DNA from: Gammaproteobacteria bacterium
Lineage (GTDB): Bacteria > Pseudomonadota > Gammaproteobacteria > Enterobacterales > Permianibacteraceae
Length of the DNA: 64,000 nucleotides
Assembly (NCBI GenBank): GCA_016182845.1
Contig: JACPFT010000016.1
Span: forward strand, 1-64,000
Direction of reading: 5' to 3'
Part shown: in pieces, positions 31,164 to 40,347 of the stretch
Position numbering within the stretch: the stretch's first letter is position 1
Layout: each line of letters starts with the position of its first letter
The notes under the pieces: generated by a model
The model's input: only the letters and a program-made list of their open reading frames with translations
What the model was told of the DNA's origin: nothing
Databases searched by the model: none
Made by a program: the position numbers and the translations under genes

Positions 31164-31910
31164 TCACGACCGCCTCTGGCGCACCGCCTCATAGAGGCAG
31201 ACGCCGGTCGCCACGGAGACGTTCAGGCTGGACACGGTGCCGGCCATGGGCAGCTTGACCAGGGCGTCGCAGTGTTCCTTGGTCAGGCGGCGCATGCCCG
31301 CCCCTTCCGCGCCCATGACCAGGGCCAGGGGGCCGCGCAGGTCGGCGGCATAGAGCTCGTCATCGGCCTCGCCTGCCGTGCCGACGATCCACAGGCCGGC
31401 ATCCTTCAGCTCGCGCAAGGCGCGCGCCAGGTTGGTGACCTGGATCAGGGGCACGGCCTCGGCAGCGCCGCAGGCCACCTTGCGCACCACCGGCGTCAGG
31501 CTGGCGGAACGGTCCTTGGGCACGAGGACCGCGTGCACGCCGGCGGCATCGGCGGTGCGCAAGCAGGCCCCCAGGTTATGGGGATCGGTGACGCCGTCCA
31601 GGACCAGGACGAAGGGCGGCACGCCCAAGTTAGCCAGGTAGTCGCCCAGCTCGTTTTCCGATAACTTCGGCGCCTCGCCGCGCACCAGGGCGAGGACGCC
31701 TTGGTGACGCCCTCCCCCGCAACGCTTGTCCAGCTCGGCCTTGGGCACGGCCGCCACGTTGAGGCCCGCCGCCTTGGCCAGTTGCAGCACGGCATTGAGC
31801 CGCTCGTCGCGCCGGCCGTCCATGACCATCAGGCTCAGCACGCTGTCGGCAGAATTCTTCAGCAAGGCCTCCACCGCGTGCAGGCCGTAAACCAGGTTTT
31901 GTTCGCTCAT
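31164..31910 (-). CDS. rlmB: 23S rRNA (guanosine-2'-O)-methyltransferase RlmB
   Basis: 248 residues. The N-terminal substrate-binding domain begins NLVYGLHAVEALLKN. The SPOUT catalytic domain carries the three motifs of the family: LDGVTDPHNLGACLRTADAAG, LVMGAEGAGMRRLTKE and LPMAGTVSSLNVSVATGVCLYEA. It methylates the ribose of G2251 in 23S rRNA. It lies directly downstream of rnr, the common rnr-rlmB order. Confidence 0.97.
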   Translation of the reverse strand: MSEQNLVYGLHAVEALLKNSADSVLSLMVMDGRRDERLNAVLQLAKAAGLNVAAVPKAELDKRCGGGRHQGVLALVRGEAPKLSENELGDYLANLGVPPFVLVLDGVTDPHNLGACLRTADAAGVHAVLVPKDRSASLTPVVRKVACGAAEAVPLIQVTNLARALRELKDAGLWIVGTAGEADDELYAADLRGPLALVMGAEGAGMRRLTKEHCDALVKLPMAGTVSSLNVSVATGVCLYEAVRQRRS

Positions 31911-31970
31911 CTTATCTGTCGCTTGTCGGGACTGGGACAGCCCGAAAATCTGAGTGTGTGCAAGAAACCC

Positions 31971-31996
31971 GGGTTACGCCGCTACGCGGCTAACCC
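31971..31996. repeat. extragenic hairpin GGGTTA(C)GCCGC type
   Basis: GGGTTACGCCGC and GCGGCTAACCC pair with one bulged C around loop TAC. It lies between rnr and rlmB, 10 bases after the rnr stop. Similar GGGTTA...TAACCC elements are scattered in many proteobacterial genomes. Confidence 0.6.
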
Positions 31997-32006
31997 AGGC
32001 TACGGA

Positions 32007-34406
32007 TTATTTCTTCTTGGGTCCGCGCGCCGGCTTCTTCCCGGCGGGCTTGCCTGCCGCGGGCTTCTTGCCGGCTGGCTTCCTGGCACCAGATTTCTTC
32101 CCGGCGGGAGGCTTCTTGCCCTCGCCCTTGGGCTTGCGGCCGCCGGGCTTGCGCTCCACCGGTTTATCCCAGACGGTTTCCACGCCGGAGCGGGCCTTTT
32201 TCCCGGTGGCGGTCTTGGCCACCAGGTCGAAATCGATCTTGCGCTCGTCCAGGTCGACGCGCGTCACGCGGATTCGGACTTGATCGCCTATGCGGAAGAC
32301 CTCGCCGGTGCGCTCGCCTTTCAGGCGCGCCTTCACCGGGTCGAAATGGTAGTAGTCGTTATTGAGGGCGGTGATGTGCACCAGGCCCTCGACATAGATC
32401 TCGGACAGGCGCACAAACACGCCGAAGGCGGTGACCGTGCTCACCACGCCGTCGAACTCCTCGCCCAGCTTGTCCTGCATGTACTCGCATTTCAGCCAGT
32501 CGGAGACGTCGCGCGTGGCGTCGTCGGCGCGGCGCTCGGTCATGGAGCATTGCTCGCCGTAGCTGAGCATATGCGCCATGTCGTAGACCACGCCGGAGTC
32601 CAGGCCCGCCATCTTGCCGCCCTGGACCTCCAGGGCATGCTTAATGATGCGATGGGCCAGGAGATCGGGATAGCGGCGGATCGGCGAGGTGAAATGGGAA
32701 TAGGCCGGCAGGGCCAGGCCGAAATGCCCGATGTTGTCCGGGCTGTACACCGCCTGCTTGAGGGAGCGCAGCATCATGGTCTGAATCAATTCGGCATCGG
32801 GTCGGCCGACGACCTGGGACAGCAATTTCGCGTAATCCTTGGGCCCCGGCTCCTCGCCGCCGCCCAGGTTCAAGCCCAGCTCGGCGAGAAACTCGCGGAA
32901 ATTTTCCAGCTTCTGGGCGCGGCCGCCCTCGTGGATGCGGAACACCCCGGGCTTTTCAGCTTTCAGAATGGTTTTCGCCGCCGCCACGTTGGCGAGGATC
33001 ATGCACTCCTCGATCAGGCGGTGGGCGTCGTTGCGCACGACCGGCACGATGCGCTCGATCTTGCGCTGCTCGTTGAACTGGATCCGGGTTTCCACGGTCT
33101 CGAACTCGATGCCGCCGCGCTCGACGCGGGCCCCGTGCAAGGCCTGGTAGAGGGCATGCAGCTCGCGTAAATGCGGCATCAGGAACTCGCGCTCCGCCGG
33201 CACCGGCTTGGCGCCCGACAGCCAGTCCCAGACCTGGGTGTAGGTCAGGCGCGCCTGGGAACGCATCAGGGCGGGATACATCGTGTGGCCCGACAAGCGG
33301 CCCGCCGCGCTCACCGTCATCTCGGCGACCATGCACAAACGGTCCACGGCCGGATTGAGGGAGCACAGGCCGTTGCTCAAGATTTCCGGCAGCATGGGGA
33401 TGACCGAGCCGGGGAAGTATACGGAATTGCCGCGGCGCAGGGCCTCGGCATCCAGCTCGGTGCCGGGGCGCACATAATGGGACACGTCGGCGATGGCCAC
33501 CCACAGGCGCCAGCCGCCGGATTTCTTGGCCTCGCAATACACCGCGTCGTCGAAGTCGCGGGCATCCTCGCCGTCGATGGTGACCAGGGGCAGCTGGCGC
33601 AGGTCGATGCGCCCCTTCTTGTCGGCCTCGGCTACTTCCGGCTTGAGGCTGGCGATCTCGTCCAGGACCAGCTGGGACCACGTGTGGGGCAGCTCGTGGC
33701 TGCGCAGGGCCACCTCGATCTCCATGCCCGGGGCCATGTGCTCACCGAGGATCTCGGTGATCTTGCCGAGAGGCTGGCTGATCGGCGTGGGCCTGGCCAC
33801 GATCTGCACGACCACCATCTGCCCGGCCTTGGCCTGGCCGGCGTGCTCCTTGGGGATCAGGATCTCGGCGGTGATGCGCCTATCGTCCGGGATCACATAG
33901 GCGATGCCCTGCTCCTCGCGGAAGCGGCCGACGAACTGGGTGAAGCCCGGCTCCAGGACTTCGACGATGGCGCCCTCGCGCCGTCCGCGCCGATCCAGGC
34001 CGGTGACGCTGACCAGGACCTTGTCGCCGTGCAGGACCTTGCGCATCTCCCGGGCCGAGACGAAGACGTCGCCGCCGCCCGCCTCGGGGATCACGAAGCC
34101 GAAGCCGTCGCGATGGCCCTCGACGCGGCCCTTGATCAGATCCAGGCGCTGCACCAGGCCATAGCCGCCCCGGCGGTTGCAGAGGATCTGGCCGTCGCGC
34201 TCCATGGCGCGCAACCGCCGCTGCAGGGCCACCAGGTCGTCCTCGTCCCACAGGCCCAGGGCTCCGGCGATCTTCTCGAAGACCATCAGCTTGCCGCAGT
34301 CCTCCAGGAACTTGAGGATCACCTCGCGGCTGGGGATGGGCTTGTCGTACTTGGCGGCTTCCCGCTCGAAGTGGGGATCGATGTCGCTGGGTTTCTTGCG
34401 GGCCAT
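32007..34406 (-). CDS. rnr: ribonuclease R
   Basis: 799 residues, the length usual for RNase R. It is a 3'-5' processive exoribonuclease for structured RNA. It has an N-terminal helix-turn-helix-like segment, two cold-shock domains, the RNB catalytic domain with VTIDGEDARDFDDAVYCE, HYVRPGTELDAEALRRGNS and FTSPIRRYPDLLAHRIIKH, an S1 domain, and a lysine/proline/glycine-rich tail (last 60 residues, many KPAGKK-like units). The tail is expected for this enzyme. First gene of the rnr-rlmB unit. Confidence 0.97.
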   Translation of the reverse strand: MARKKPSDIDPHFEREAAKYDKPIPSREVILKFLEDCGKLMVFEKIAGALGLWDEDDLVALQRRLRAMERDGQILCNRRGGYGLVQRLDLIKGRVEGHRDGFGFVIPEAGGGDVFVSAREMRKVLHGDKVLVSVTGLDRRGRREGAIVEVLEPGFTQFVGRFREEQGIAYVIPDDRRITAEILIPKEHAGQAKAGQMVVVQIVARPTPISQPLGKITEILGEHMAPGMEIEVALRSHELPHTWSQLVLDEIASLKPEVAEADKKGRIDLRQLPLVTIDGEDARDFDDAVYCEAKKSGGWRLWVAIADVSHYVRPGTELDAEALRRGNSVYFPGSVIPMLPEILSNGLCSLNPAVDRLCMVAEMTVSAAGRLSGHTMYPALMRSQARLTYTQVWDWLSGAKPVPAEREFLMPHLRELHALYQALHGARVERGGIEFETVETRIQFNEQRKIERIVPVVRNDAHRLIEECMILANVAAAKTILKAEKPGVFRIHEGGRAQKLENFREFLAELGLNLGGGEEPGPKDYAKLLSQVVGRPDAELIQTMMLRSLKQAVYSPDNIGHFGLALPAYSHFTSPIRRYPDLLAHRIIKHALEVQGGKMAGLDSGVVYDMAHMLSYGEQCSMTERRADDATRDVSDWLKCEYMQDKLGEEFDGVVSTVTAFGVFVRLSEIYVEGLVHITALNNDYYHFDPVKARLKGERTGEVFRIGDQVRIRVTRVDLDERKIDFDLVAKTATGKKARSGVETVWDKPVERKPGGRKPKGEGKKPPAGKKSGARKPAGKKPAAGKPAGKKPARGPKKK

Positions 34407-34513
34407 GGGGGCTCCTTGGTGATGCCCTATAGTCTAACAGCTTGTTGCGGCAAGGCTTTAGCCGAGTGGTCGCGGCACCGCCACCGACGCAAAAGAGAAT
34501 TTGCATCGCCGTG

Positions 34514-34542
34514 TTGACACCCTGGGGATCGCTGCGTATAGT
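34514..34542 (+). promoter_or_regulatory. sigma-70 promoter of the tRNA-Leu genes
   Basis: TTGACA (34514-34519) and TATAGT (34537-34542) are separated by exactly 17 bases. The first tRNA begins 12 bases after the -10. The stretch after the -10 is GC-rich (GCACGCC), as in stringently controlled stable RNA promoters. Confidence 0.85.
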
Positions 34543-34553
34543 GCACGCCTCAC

Positions 34554-34638
34554 GCCGAGATGGCGGAATTGGTAGACGCACCAGTTTCAGGTACTGGCGG
34601 GGAAACCCGTGGAGGTTCGAGTCCTCTTCTCGGCACCA
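34554..34638 (+). tRNA. tRNA-Leu (anticodon CAG), first copy
   Basis: 85 bases including encoded CCA. Class II tRNA with acceptor GCCGAGA / TCTCGGC, a long variable arm (CGGGGAAACCCGT) and anticodon loop TTCAGGT. It reads CUG leucine codons. Its anticodon stem is CCAGT / ACTGG. Confidence 0.96.
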
Positions 34639-34686
34639 ACTCTTACCAAGTTGGTGTTCTACCGGCGTGAAAACAAAACATCTCGT

Positions 34687-34771
<85 letters not shown>

Positions 34772-34780
34772 TATATAACG

Positions 34781-34810
34781 AAAAAGCCCGGTCCTTGGAC
34801 TGGGCTTTTT
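34781..34810. terminator. bidirectional terminator after the tRNA-Leu genes
   Basis: Long stem AAAAAGCCC(GGTCC) paired with (GGAC)TGGGCTTTTT, with A and T runs on both sides. It ends the rightward tRNA transcript and the leftward truncated haemoglobin gene, whose stop is 21 bases away. Confidence 0.9.
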
Positions 34811-34831
34811 CGTTTCTAGCCGCCGCCCAAA

Positions 34832-35194
34832 CTAGCGCCCCAGCACATCGTCCCGCATGCTGCCGGCCAGGGCCATGGCCTGGCCGATCAGCTCGGGCGC
34901 GATGCCCTGTTCGTGCAGGCTGGTGCGCAGATGCTCGATGAAGGCATTGAAATGCGTGTCGTCCAGGCCTTGAGCGACCAGATGGGCATGGGCGGCGCGC
35001 AGGTCGCGACCCGCGTAGTGCTCGGGGCCGCCCAGGGCCATGCTGAGGAAGGCCTTCTGCTTGACGCGCTGCTGCGCCATGTCGATGCCTTGGAAGAAAT
35101 GAAACACGCGCGGATCGGTCAGGACGCGCCGATAGAACCGGTCCACCAGCACATCCAGCGTCTCGGCGCCGCCTATCCGCTCATACAGGGTCAT
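34832..35194 (-). CDS. group 1 truncated haemoglobin
   Basis: 120 residues from the ATG at 35194, just inside a longer open frame. The start MTLYERIGGAETLDVLVDRFY and RVLTDPRVFHFFQG fit group 1 truncated haemoglobins; FLSMALGGPEHYAGRDLRAAHAHL holds the proximal heme histidine region. Such proteins bind O2 or NO. It stands alone between two bidirectional terminators. Confidence 0.9.
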   Translation of the reverse strand: MTLYERIGGAETLDVLVDRFYRRVLTDPRVFHFFQGIDMAQQRVKQKAFLSMALGGPEHYAGRDLRAAHAHLVAQGLDDTHFNAFIEHLRTSLHEQGIAPELIGQAMALAGSMRDDVLGR

Positions 35195-35268
35195 GGGAAG
35201 CCTCGCTTGATCTCCATCAAACCTAGCCGATGAGCCTACCGACAGCCAGGAGCCTTCCCCGAAATGCA

Positions 35269-35293
35269 AAAAACCGGGATAAACCCGGTTTTT
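35269..35293. terminator. bidirectional terminator between haemoglobin and pstS
   Basis: Stem AAAAACCGGG / CCCGGTTTTT with loop ATAAA. It lies 104 bases after the pstS stop and upstream of the haemoglobin start, so it chiefly ends leftward pstS transcripts. Confidence 0.8.
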
Positions 35294-35397
35294 CCTTCGG
35301 CATCCATGCCGGCAGGACGTCGCCCTGCCCTGTCCAATGTGCGGCCCGTTCGGCGATGCGGTGGGGAACCGGGCCGATCCCCCGCGCCTTCAAGCAC

Positions 35398-36369
35398 TTA
35401 GCCTTCCAGCTTCTTCAGCTCGGCTTCGACAATCTTGGCCGGCATCGGGATGTAGCCATCCTTCAAGACCACGCCCTGGCCGGACTGGGACAGCACGGTC
35501 TTGAGGAACTCCTTGACCAGCGGATCCAGGGGCTTGTTCGGAGCCTTGTTGACGTAGACGTAGAGGAAGCGCGACAGCGGGTAGGCGCCGCTGATGGCGT
35601 TCTCGGCGCTGGCTTCCACATAGTTGTTGTCGCGACCCTTGGCGAGCGGCACGGCGCGCACACCGGAGGTCTTGTAACCGATGCCCGAGTAGCCGACGGC
35701 GTTCAGGGACTGGCTGACCGACTGCACGACGGAGGCCGAACCCGGCTGCTCGTTGACGTTCTTCTTGTAGTCGCCCTTGCACAGACCGACTTCCTTGAAG
35801 TAGCCGTAGGTGCCGGACACGGAGTTGCGGCCGTAGAGCTGGATGTCCTTGTCGGACATGGAGCCTTCGACGCCGATGTCGGCCCACTTGGTGATGTCGG
35901 ATTCGAAACCGCAGGCGTTGGTGCTAGAGAAAATCGCATCCACCTGGCGCATGGACAGGCCTTCGATGGGATTGTCCTTGTGCACGTACACGGCCAGGGC
36001 GTCGATGGCGACCTTGATGGCGAGGGGCTTGTAGCCGTACTTGCTTTCGAAACCTTCCAGTTCCTTGTCCTTCATCTTGCGGCTCATTGGGCCGAGCTGA
36101 GAAGTGCCCTCGGTCAGGGCCGGCGGCGCGGTGGAGGAACCGGCGGCCTGGATCTGGATATTGACGTTGGGGTACCAACGCTTGAAATCTTCGGCCCACA
36201 GGGTCATCAGGTTGGCGAGGGTGTCGGAGCCCACGGAGGACACGTTACCGGACACGCCATCGACCTTCTGGTAGGCGGGGATGCCGGCGTCGACCTTGAC
36301 GTCAGCCTGGGCAACCGCCGAGATACCGATCAGCGCAGCAACAATGCCAAGACGCTTGAAGCTAGTCAT
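35398..36369 (-). CDS. pstS: phosphate-binding periplasmic protein PstS
   Basis: 323 residues with a signal peptide ([19 protein letters not shown]). It binds phosphate for the PstCAB transporter. Phosphate-contact motifs are [11 protein letters not shown] near residue 45, [23 protein letters not shown] near 75-97, and [12 protein letters not shown] near 185. The form is the longer PstS found in Pseudomonas-type bacteria rather than the E. coli type. It is separated from pstCAB by phoU, phoB and phoR but has its own Pho box. Confidence 0.96.
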   Translation of the reverse strand: MTSFKRLGIVAALIGISAVAQADVKVDAGIPAYQKVDGVSGNVSSVGSDTLANLMTLWAEDFKRWYPNVNIQIQAAGSSTAPPALTEGTSQLGPMSRKMKDKELEGFESKYGYKPLAIKVAIDALAVYVHKDNPIEGLSMRQVDAIFSSTNACGFESDITKWADIGVEGSMSDKDIQLYGRNSVSGTYGYFKEVGLCKGDYKKNVNEQPGSASVVQSVSQSLNAVGYSGIGYKTSGVRAVPLAKGRDNNYVEASAENAISGAYPLSRFLYVYVNKAPNKPLDPLVKEFLKTVLSQSGQGVVLKDGYIPMPAKIVEAELKKLEG

Positions 36370-36446
36370 TCTAAAAGTTCTCCAACGAGAGGTTTAACTG
36401 GCCGGTGTATTGTTGCCGGGTCTGATGGCGATTGTATGAAGCAATT

Positions 36447-36464
36447 ATGACGTCGATGTGACAG
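36447..36464 (-). promoter_or_regulatory. Pho box upstream of pstS
   Basis: Read leftward: CTGTCAC-ATCG-ACGTCAT, two seven-base units spaced 11 bases apart as in the PhoB consensus, the second with two mismatches. It lies 78-95 bases upstream of the pstS start. A further lone GTGACAG occurs at 36478. Confidence 0.75.
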
Positions 36465-36488
36465 CGCGCGGAGCCTTGTGACAGGCTC

Positions 36489-37796
36489 TCAGCCCGCGCG
36501 ATTGAGTGCCAGCTTGGACAGCGGAAAATGGCAGGTGAAGCAGCTGCCCTTGCCCAGGACGCTGGTGATTTCCAGGGTGCCCAGGTGGCGCTCCACGACG
36601 TGCTTGACGATGGCGAGCCCCAGGCCCGTGCCGCCCTCGTCGCGGGAGCGGCTGGCGTCGACCCGGTAGAAGCGTTCGGTCAGGCGCGGGATATGCTCGG
36701 CGGCGATGCCGACTCCGGTGTCGCGCACCGAGAAATGCCCGCCGCGCTGATCGATCTTCCAGCTGAGCTCGATGCGCCCGCCGGGCGGGGTGTAGCGAAC
36801 GGCGTTGAAAACCAGATTGGAGAAGGCACTGCGCAGCTCGTGCTCGCTGCCGAACAGGGCCGTAGCCTCGGCCTGGGTGAGCAGGATCTCGTGACGCTGG
36901 TCGCCTGACAGACTCTGAGCCTCGGCAACCAGGACGTTCAGAAGCTTGGCCACGGGCACGAGCTCGCTGCCACGGGTGCCGCGCGGGGACTCGACCTTGG
37001 ACAGGAACAGCAGGTCGTCGATGATGCTGCGCATGCGCCCGGCCTGCTGCTGCATCTGTTCGAAGGGCCGCCGGTAGCGATTCAAGGCGACATCGTCCAT
37101 GCCGCTCAGGGTTTCCAGATAACCGCTGATGACGGTCAAGGGCGTGCGCAGCTCGTGGGAGACGTTGGCGACGAAATCGCGGCGTACCTGCTCCAGCTGG
37201 GTGAGCAGAGTGATGTCGCGCACGATCAAGAGGCGCTGGTTGTCGCCATAGGTCGTGATCTGGGCGCTCAGGCTACGGCCATTGTCCAGGGGCGATGGCA
37301 GCTCCACCGCCCGCTCGTAGACGCCGCCCAGGACATAGTCCACGAAGGGCGGGAAGCGCAGCAAATTGGTGATGCGGTTCTTGACGTCGTTGCGCGTGAT
37401 GCCGACCAGGGTCTCCGCCGAGCGGTTGACCCAGATGATCTCGCCCTCGGCCGATAGCACGATAGCCGCCTCGGGCATGGCGGCCGTGGCCACGCGGAAC
37501 TGCTGCAGGCCGTCCAGGAGGCGCCGGCGGCTGCGCCGGTGGCGTTTATTGAGCCGGTAGACCTGGTAATACAGCTCGTGCCAGATGCTCATGCCATCGG
37601 GCATGGCGCCGCGCCCGTCCAGGGCCAGCCAGTGGTGGAAGCGGTACAGATGCCAGACATGCCAGGACAGATAAGCCAGCAGGCCGAGCATGAGCCATAG
37701 CGTGAAATGGCCGAATAAGCCGGCCAGCAGGCCGGCGCAGGCCCCCAGGGCCAAGCCGCTCCACAGCTCCTGTAGCCATGCCTTGTTCGTCGACAT
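36489..37796 (-). CDS. phoR: phosphate regulon sensor kinase PhoR
   Basis: 435 residues. Two closely spaced N-terminal transmembrane segments (about 12-55), the short linker usual in PhoR, a PAS domain (about 98-190, with EGEIIWVNRSAETLVG), then the histidine in NVSHELRTPLTVISGYLETL (about 213), and the ATP-binding N, F and G boxes (NLVFNAVRYTPPGG, RLTERFYRVD, GTGLGLAIVKHV). It controls PhoB in response to phosphate via PstSCAB and PhoU. It starts eight bases after phoB and ends upstream of pstS. Confidence 0.96.
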   Translation of the reverse strand: MSTNKAWLQELWSGLALGACAGLLAGLFGHFTLWLMLGLLAYLSWHVWHLYRFHHWLALDGRGAMPDGMSIWHELYYQVYRLNKRHRRSRRRLLDGLQQFRVATAAMPEAAIVLSAEGEIIWVNRSAETLVGITRNDVKNRITNLLRFPPFVDYVLGGVYERAVELPSPLDNGRSLSAQITTYGDNQRLLIVRDITLLTQLEQVRRDFVANVSHELRTPLTVISGYLETLSGMDDVALNRYRRPFEQMQQQAGRMRSIIDDLLFLSKVESPRGTRGSELVPVAKLLNVLVAEAQSLSGDQRHEILLTQAEATALFGSEHELRSAFSNLVFNAVRYTPPGGRIELSWKIDQRGGHFSVRDTGVGIAAEHIPRLTERFYRVDASRSRDEGGTGLGLAIVKHVVERHLGTLEITSVLGKGSCFTCHFPLSKLALNRAG

Positions 37797-37804
37797 GGAG
37801 CGCC

Positions 37805-38494
37805 TTATTCCTTTTCGGAAAAGCGGTAGCCGGAACCGCGCACGGTCTGCACCAGGTGCTCCATGCCGTGCTCCGACAAGGCCTTGCGCAGGCGGCGGAT
37901 ATGCACGTCCACCGTGCGATCCTCGACGATGACCTGGTGACCCCAGACGGAGTCCAGGAGCTGGTTGCGCGTGAACACCCGATCGGCGTTCTGCATGAAA
38001 TGCAGCAAGAGCCGGTATTCGGTGGGACCCAGCTTGACCGTGGCGCCCTTGGCGCTGACCCGATGACTGATCGGGTCGATGGCCAGACCACCGAGTTCCA
38101 GGCTGTTTTCCACCGGCGTGGCGCCGCTGCGGCGCAGGACCGCCTTGATGCGCGCCACCAGCTCGCGGGGACTGAAGGGCTTGACGATATAATCGTCGGC
38201 GCCGGCATCCAGGCCGCGGATCTTGTCATCTTCCTCGCCGCGCGCGGTGAGCAGGATGATGGGCACATCCTTGGTTTTCTCGCCGCGCTTGACGCGCCGG
38301 GCGAATTCCACGCCGGAGGCGCCGGGCAGCATCCAGTCCAGGAGGATCAGATCGGGCAGTTCGTTGCCGAGCATGGCCTGGGCCTGTTCGGCCGTGGCCG
38401 CCTGCTTGAGCCGGAACCCGGCATCCTCCAGGGCGAAACTGAGCATTTCGCGGATCGCGAACTCGTCTTCGACGACCAATAATGTCGCACTCAT
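37805..38494 (-). CDS. phoB: phosphate regulon response regulator PhoB
   Basis: 229 residues from the ATG at 38494, the length of E. coli PhoB; an in-frame GTG at 38506 is a weaker start. Receiver domain with VVEDEFAIREML, phospho-acceptor Asp near 53 in LILLDWMLPG and DDYIVKPFSPRELVARI; winged-helix domain ending RTVDVHIRRLRKAL, VQTVRGSGYRF. It binds Pho boxes of the type seen before pstS, pstC and the porin gene. Confidence 0.97.
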   Translation of the reverse strand: MSATLLVVEDEFAIREMLSFALEDAGFRLKQAATAEQAQAMLGNELPDLILLDWMLPGASGVEFARRVKRGEKTKDVPIILLTARGEEDDKIRGLDAGADDYIVKPFSPRELVARIKAVLRRSGATPVENSLELGGLAIDPISHRVSAKGATVKLGPTEYRLLLHFMQNADRVFTRNQLLDSVWGHQVIVEDRTVDVHIRRLRKALSEHGMEHLVQTVRGSGYRFSEKE

Positions 38495-38530
38495 CGATGT
38501 CTTCACCGTTGTTGTTCAAGAGACTCTGCG

Positions 38531-38552
38531 GGCATTTCCTGAGGGAAATGCC
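38531..38552. other. hairpin between phoU and phoB
   Basis: Perfect stem GGCATTTCC / GGAAATGCC with loop TGAG. A second stem GGCACGG / CCGTGCC follows at 38651-38671. No T-run on either side, so these are more likely mRNA-processing or attenuating elements than plain terminators. They fill a 230-base gap in the otherwise tight pst-pho cluster. Confidence 0.5.
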
Positions 38553-38722
38553 ACGCCCGGCGAGATTGCAGTGCCCCGTTTTCCCGGGGCCGGGACTCGA
38601 TGATCCCCGGAGCCTTGCCGCGTCTTGTTCGCGCGGCTCAGGACTCCATGGCACGGTACATTGCCGTGCCGAATTAGTCTCGGGAACCGGTTTACGCTGA
38701 CGCGGATGCCGGCCCCTTCTCC

Positions 38723-39454
38723 TTAGGGCTTGGCGCTCTTCACATGCTCGGCGATGTCTTCCAGCTTCACGTGGCGCACGTCCTTGCCCTGGACCATGTA
38801 CACGACGTATTCGCAGACATTGCGCGCGTGATCGCCGATACGCTCCAGGGCGCGGGCAGCCCAGATCACGTCCAGCACGGCGGAGATGCTGCGCGGGTCT
38901 TCCATCATGTAGGTGGAAAGCTGACGCAGCAGGGCATTGTATTCGCTGTCGATGGCGCGCTCTTCCAGGGCGGTGGTGATGGCCGCCTCGACGTTCATGC
39001 GCGCGAAGGCGTCGAGGGCGCCGTGCAGCATGGTGCGCACGTGATTGCCCAGGTGCAGGATGGCGGCGAACTGGTTCTTGTTGCCGGAGAAGGTCTGCAG
39101 CTCGACCAGGTGATTGGCCATCTTCGCGACCTTGCGCGCCTCGTCGCCGATACGCTCCAGGTCCGCGATGGCCTTGATGATGGTCAGGATCAGACGCAGA
39201 TCGCCGGCCGCCGGCTGGCGCTTGGCCAGGATGTAATTGCACTGGTGATCGATATCCATTTCCATGGTATTGACCCGCTCGTCTTCCTTGATGACCCGAT
39301 CGGCTATCTCGGTGTCGCCTTCCACCAGGGCATGCAGGGCGTCGCCGAGCTGATGCTCGACGATGCCGCCCATGGCCAGGACCTGCTCGCGCAAGTTTTC
39401 CAGTTCGGCGTTGAACTGCTTGGAAATATGTTGGGAGATCTGGTTACTGTCCAT
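38723..39454 (-). CDS. phoU: phosphate transport system regulator PhoU
   Basis: 243 residues from the ATG at 39454, nine bases after GAGG; an ATG at 39463 is too close to that site. Two repeated three-helix bundles, each with an E/D-rich metal site (RVIKEDERVNTMEMDI and WAARALERIGDHARNVCEYVVYM). PhoU links the Pst transporter with PhoR and keeps the regulon silent when phosphate is present. It follows pstB by 45 bases. Confidence 0.96.
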   Translation of the reverse strand: MDSNQISQHISKQFNAELENLREQVLAMGGIVEHQLGDALHALVEGDTEIADRVIKEDERVNTMEMDIDHQCNYILAKRQPAAGDLRLILTIIKAIADLERIGDEARKVAKMANHLVELQTFSGNKNQFAAILHLGNHVRTMLHGALDAFARMNVEAAITTALEERAIDSEYNALLRQLSTYMMEDPRSISAVLDVIWAARALERIGDHARNVCEYVVYMVQGKDVRHVKLEDIAEHVKSAKP

Positions 39455-39499
39455 TTGAAGCATCCTCGATAAGCGTTACGGGTAGTCTCGACGAGCGGA

Positions 39500-40330
39500 T
39501 CAACCGTAACGGCCGGTGATGTAATCCTCGGTCTTCTTCTTCTGGGGATTGGTGAACACCGTGTTGGTGTCGGCGAATTCGATCAAATCGCCCAGGTACA
39601 TGAAGGCCGTGTAATCGGACACGCGCGCAGCCTGCTGCATATTGTGAGTCACGATAATGATCGTATAGTTCCGCTTCAGATCGTTGACCAGCTCCTCGAC
39701 CTTGAGGGTGGAAATCGGATCCAGGGCCGAACAGGGTTCGTCCAGCAGGAGCACGTCCGGCTGCACGGCGATGGCACGGGCGATGCAAAGACGCTGCTGC
39801 TGGCCACCGGAAAGTCCCAGGGCATTGTCATGCAGGCGATCCTTCACCTCGTCCCACAGGGCCGAGCCCTTCAGCGCCCATTCCACCACTTCGTCCAGGG
39901 TGCGGCGCTTGTTGATGCCCTGCAGGCGCAGGCCGTAGGCGACGTTTTCGTAAATGGATTTCGGGAAGGGATTCGGCTTCTGGAACACCATGCCGACGCG
40001 GCGGCGCAGGTCGGCGACATCGACACCGGGGGCGTAAATGTCCTTGCCGTGGTGACGGATGCTGCCCTCGATGCGCACGCCGTCCACCAGATCGTTCATG
40101 CGGTTGAAACAGCGCAGCAGGGTGGACTTGCCGCAGCCGGAGGGGCCGATGAAGGCGGTCACGCGCTTTTCCGGCAGCAGCATGTCGATGCTCTTGAGCG
40201 CCTGTTTTTCGCCGTAGAAGAGCTGGAGATCGTCGACTTCCAGGGCGATTTTCTCGCCGCTGAAATCCGGGGCGATGGCGGGATCGAGTGCTGCATTCAT
40301 GTTCGTGGTATTCATGTTCGAAGTATTCAT
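39500..40330 (-). CDS. pstB: phosphate ABC transporter ATP-binding protein PstB
   Basis: 276 residues. Walker [20 protein letters not shown] (with the NRMND run typical of PstB), signature [16 protein letters not shown] and Walker [14 protein letters not shown]. The first eleven residues are [11 protein letters not shown]: two 15-base repeats give three in-frame ATGs, so the true start is uncertain; the conserved domain begins near residue 25. It powers phosphate uptake through PstA and PstC. Confidence 0.96.
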   Translation of the reverse strand: MNTSNMNTTNMNAALDPAIAPDFSGEKIALEVDDLQLFYGEKQALKSIDMLLPEKRVTAFIGPSGCGKSTLLRCFNRMNDLVDGVRIEGSIRHHGKDIYAPGVDVADLRRRVGMVFQKPNPFPKSIYENVAYGLRLQGINKRRTLDEVVEWALKGSALWDEVKDRLHDNALGLSGGQQQRLCIARAIAVQPDVLLLDEPCSALDPISTLKVEELVNDLKRNYTIIIVTHNMQQAARVSDYTAFMYLGDLIEFADTNTVFTNPQKKKTEDYITGRYG

Positions 40331-40347
40331 TTCAGTGCCTCGCTCGT

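Noticed and set aside
32007-32180. Lysine/proline/glycine repeats at the rnr 3' end as a separate repeat element
   Set aside because: The repeats are in frame and form the usual basic tail of RNase R.
38531-38671. Stems between phoU and phoB as rho-independent terminators
   Set aside because: Neither stem is followed by a T-run on either strand, so I list them as hairpins of unknown role.
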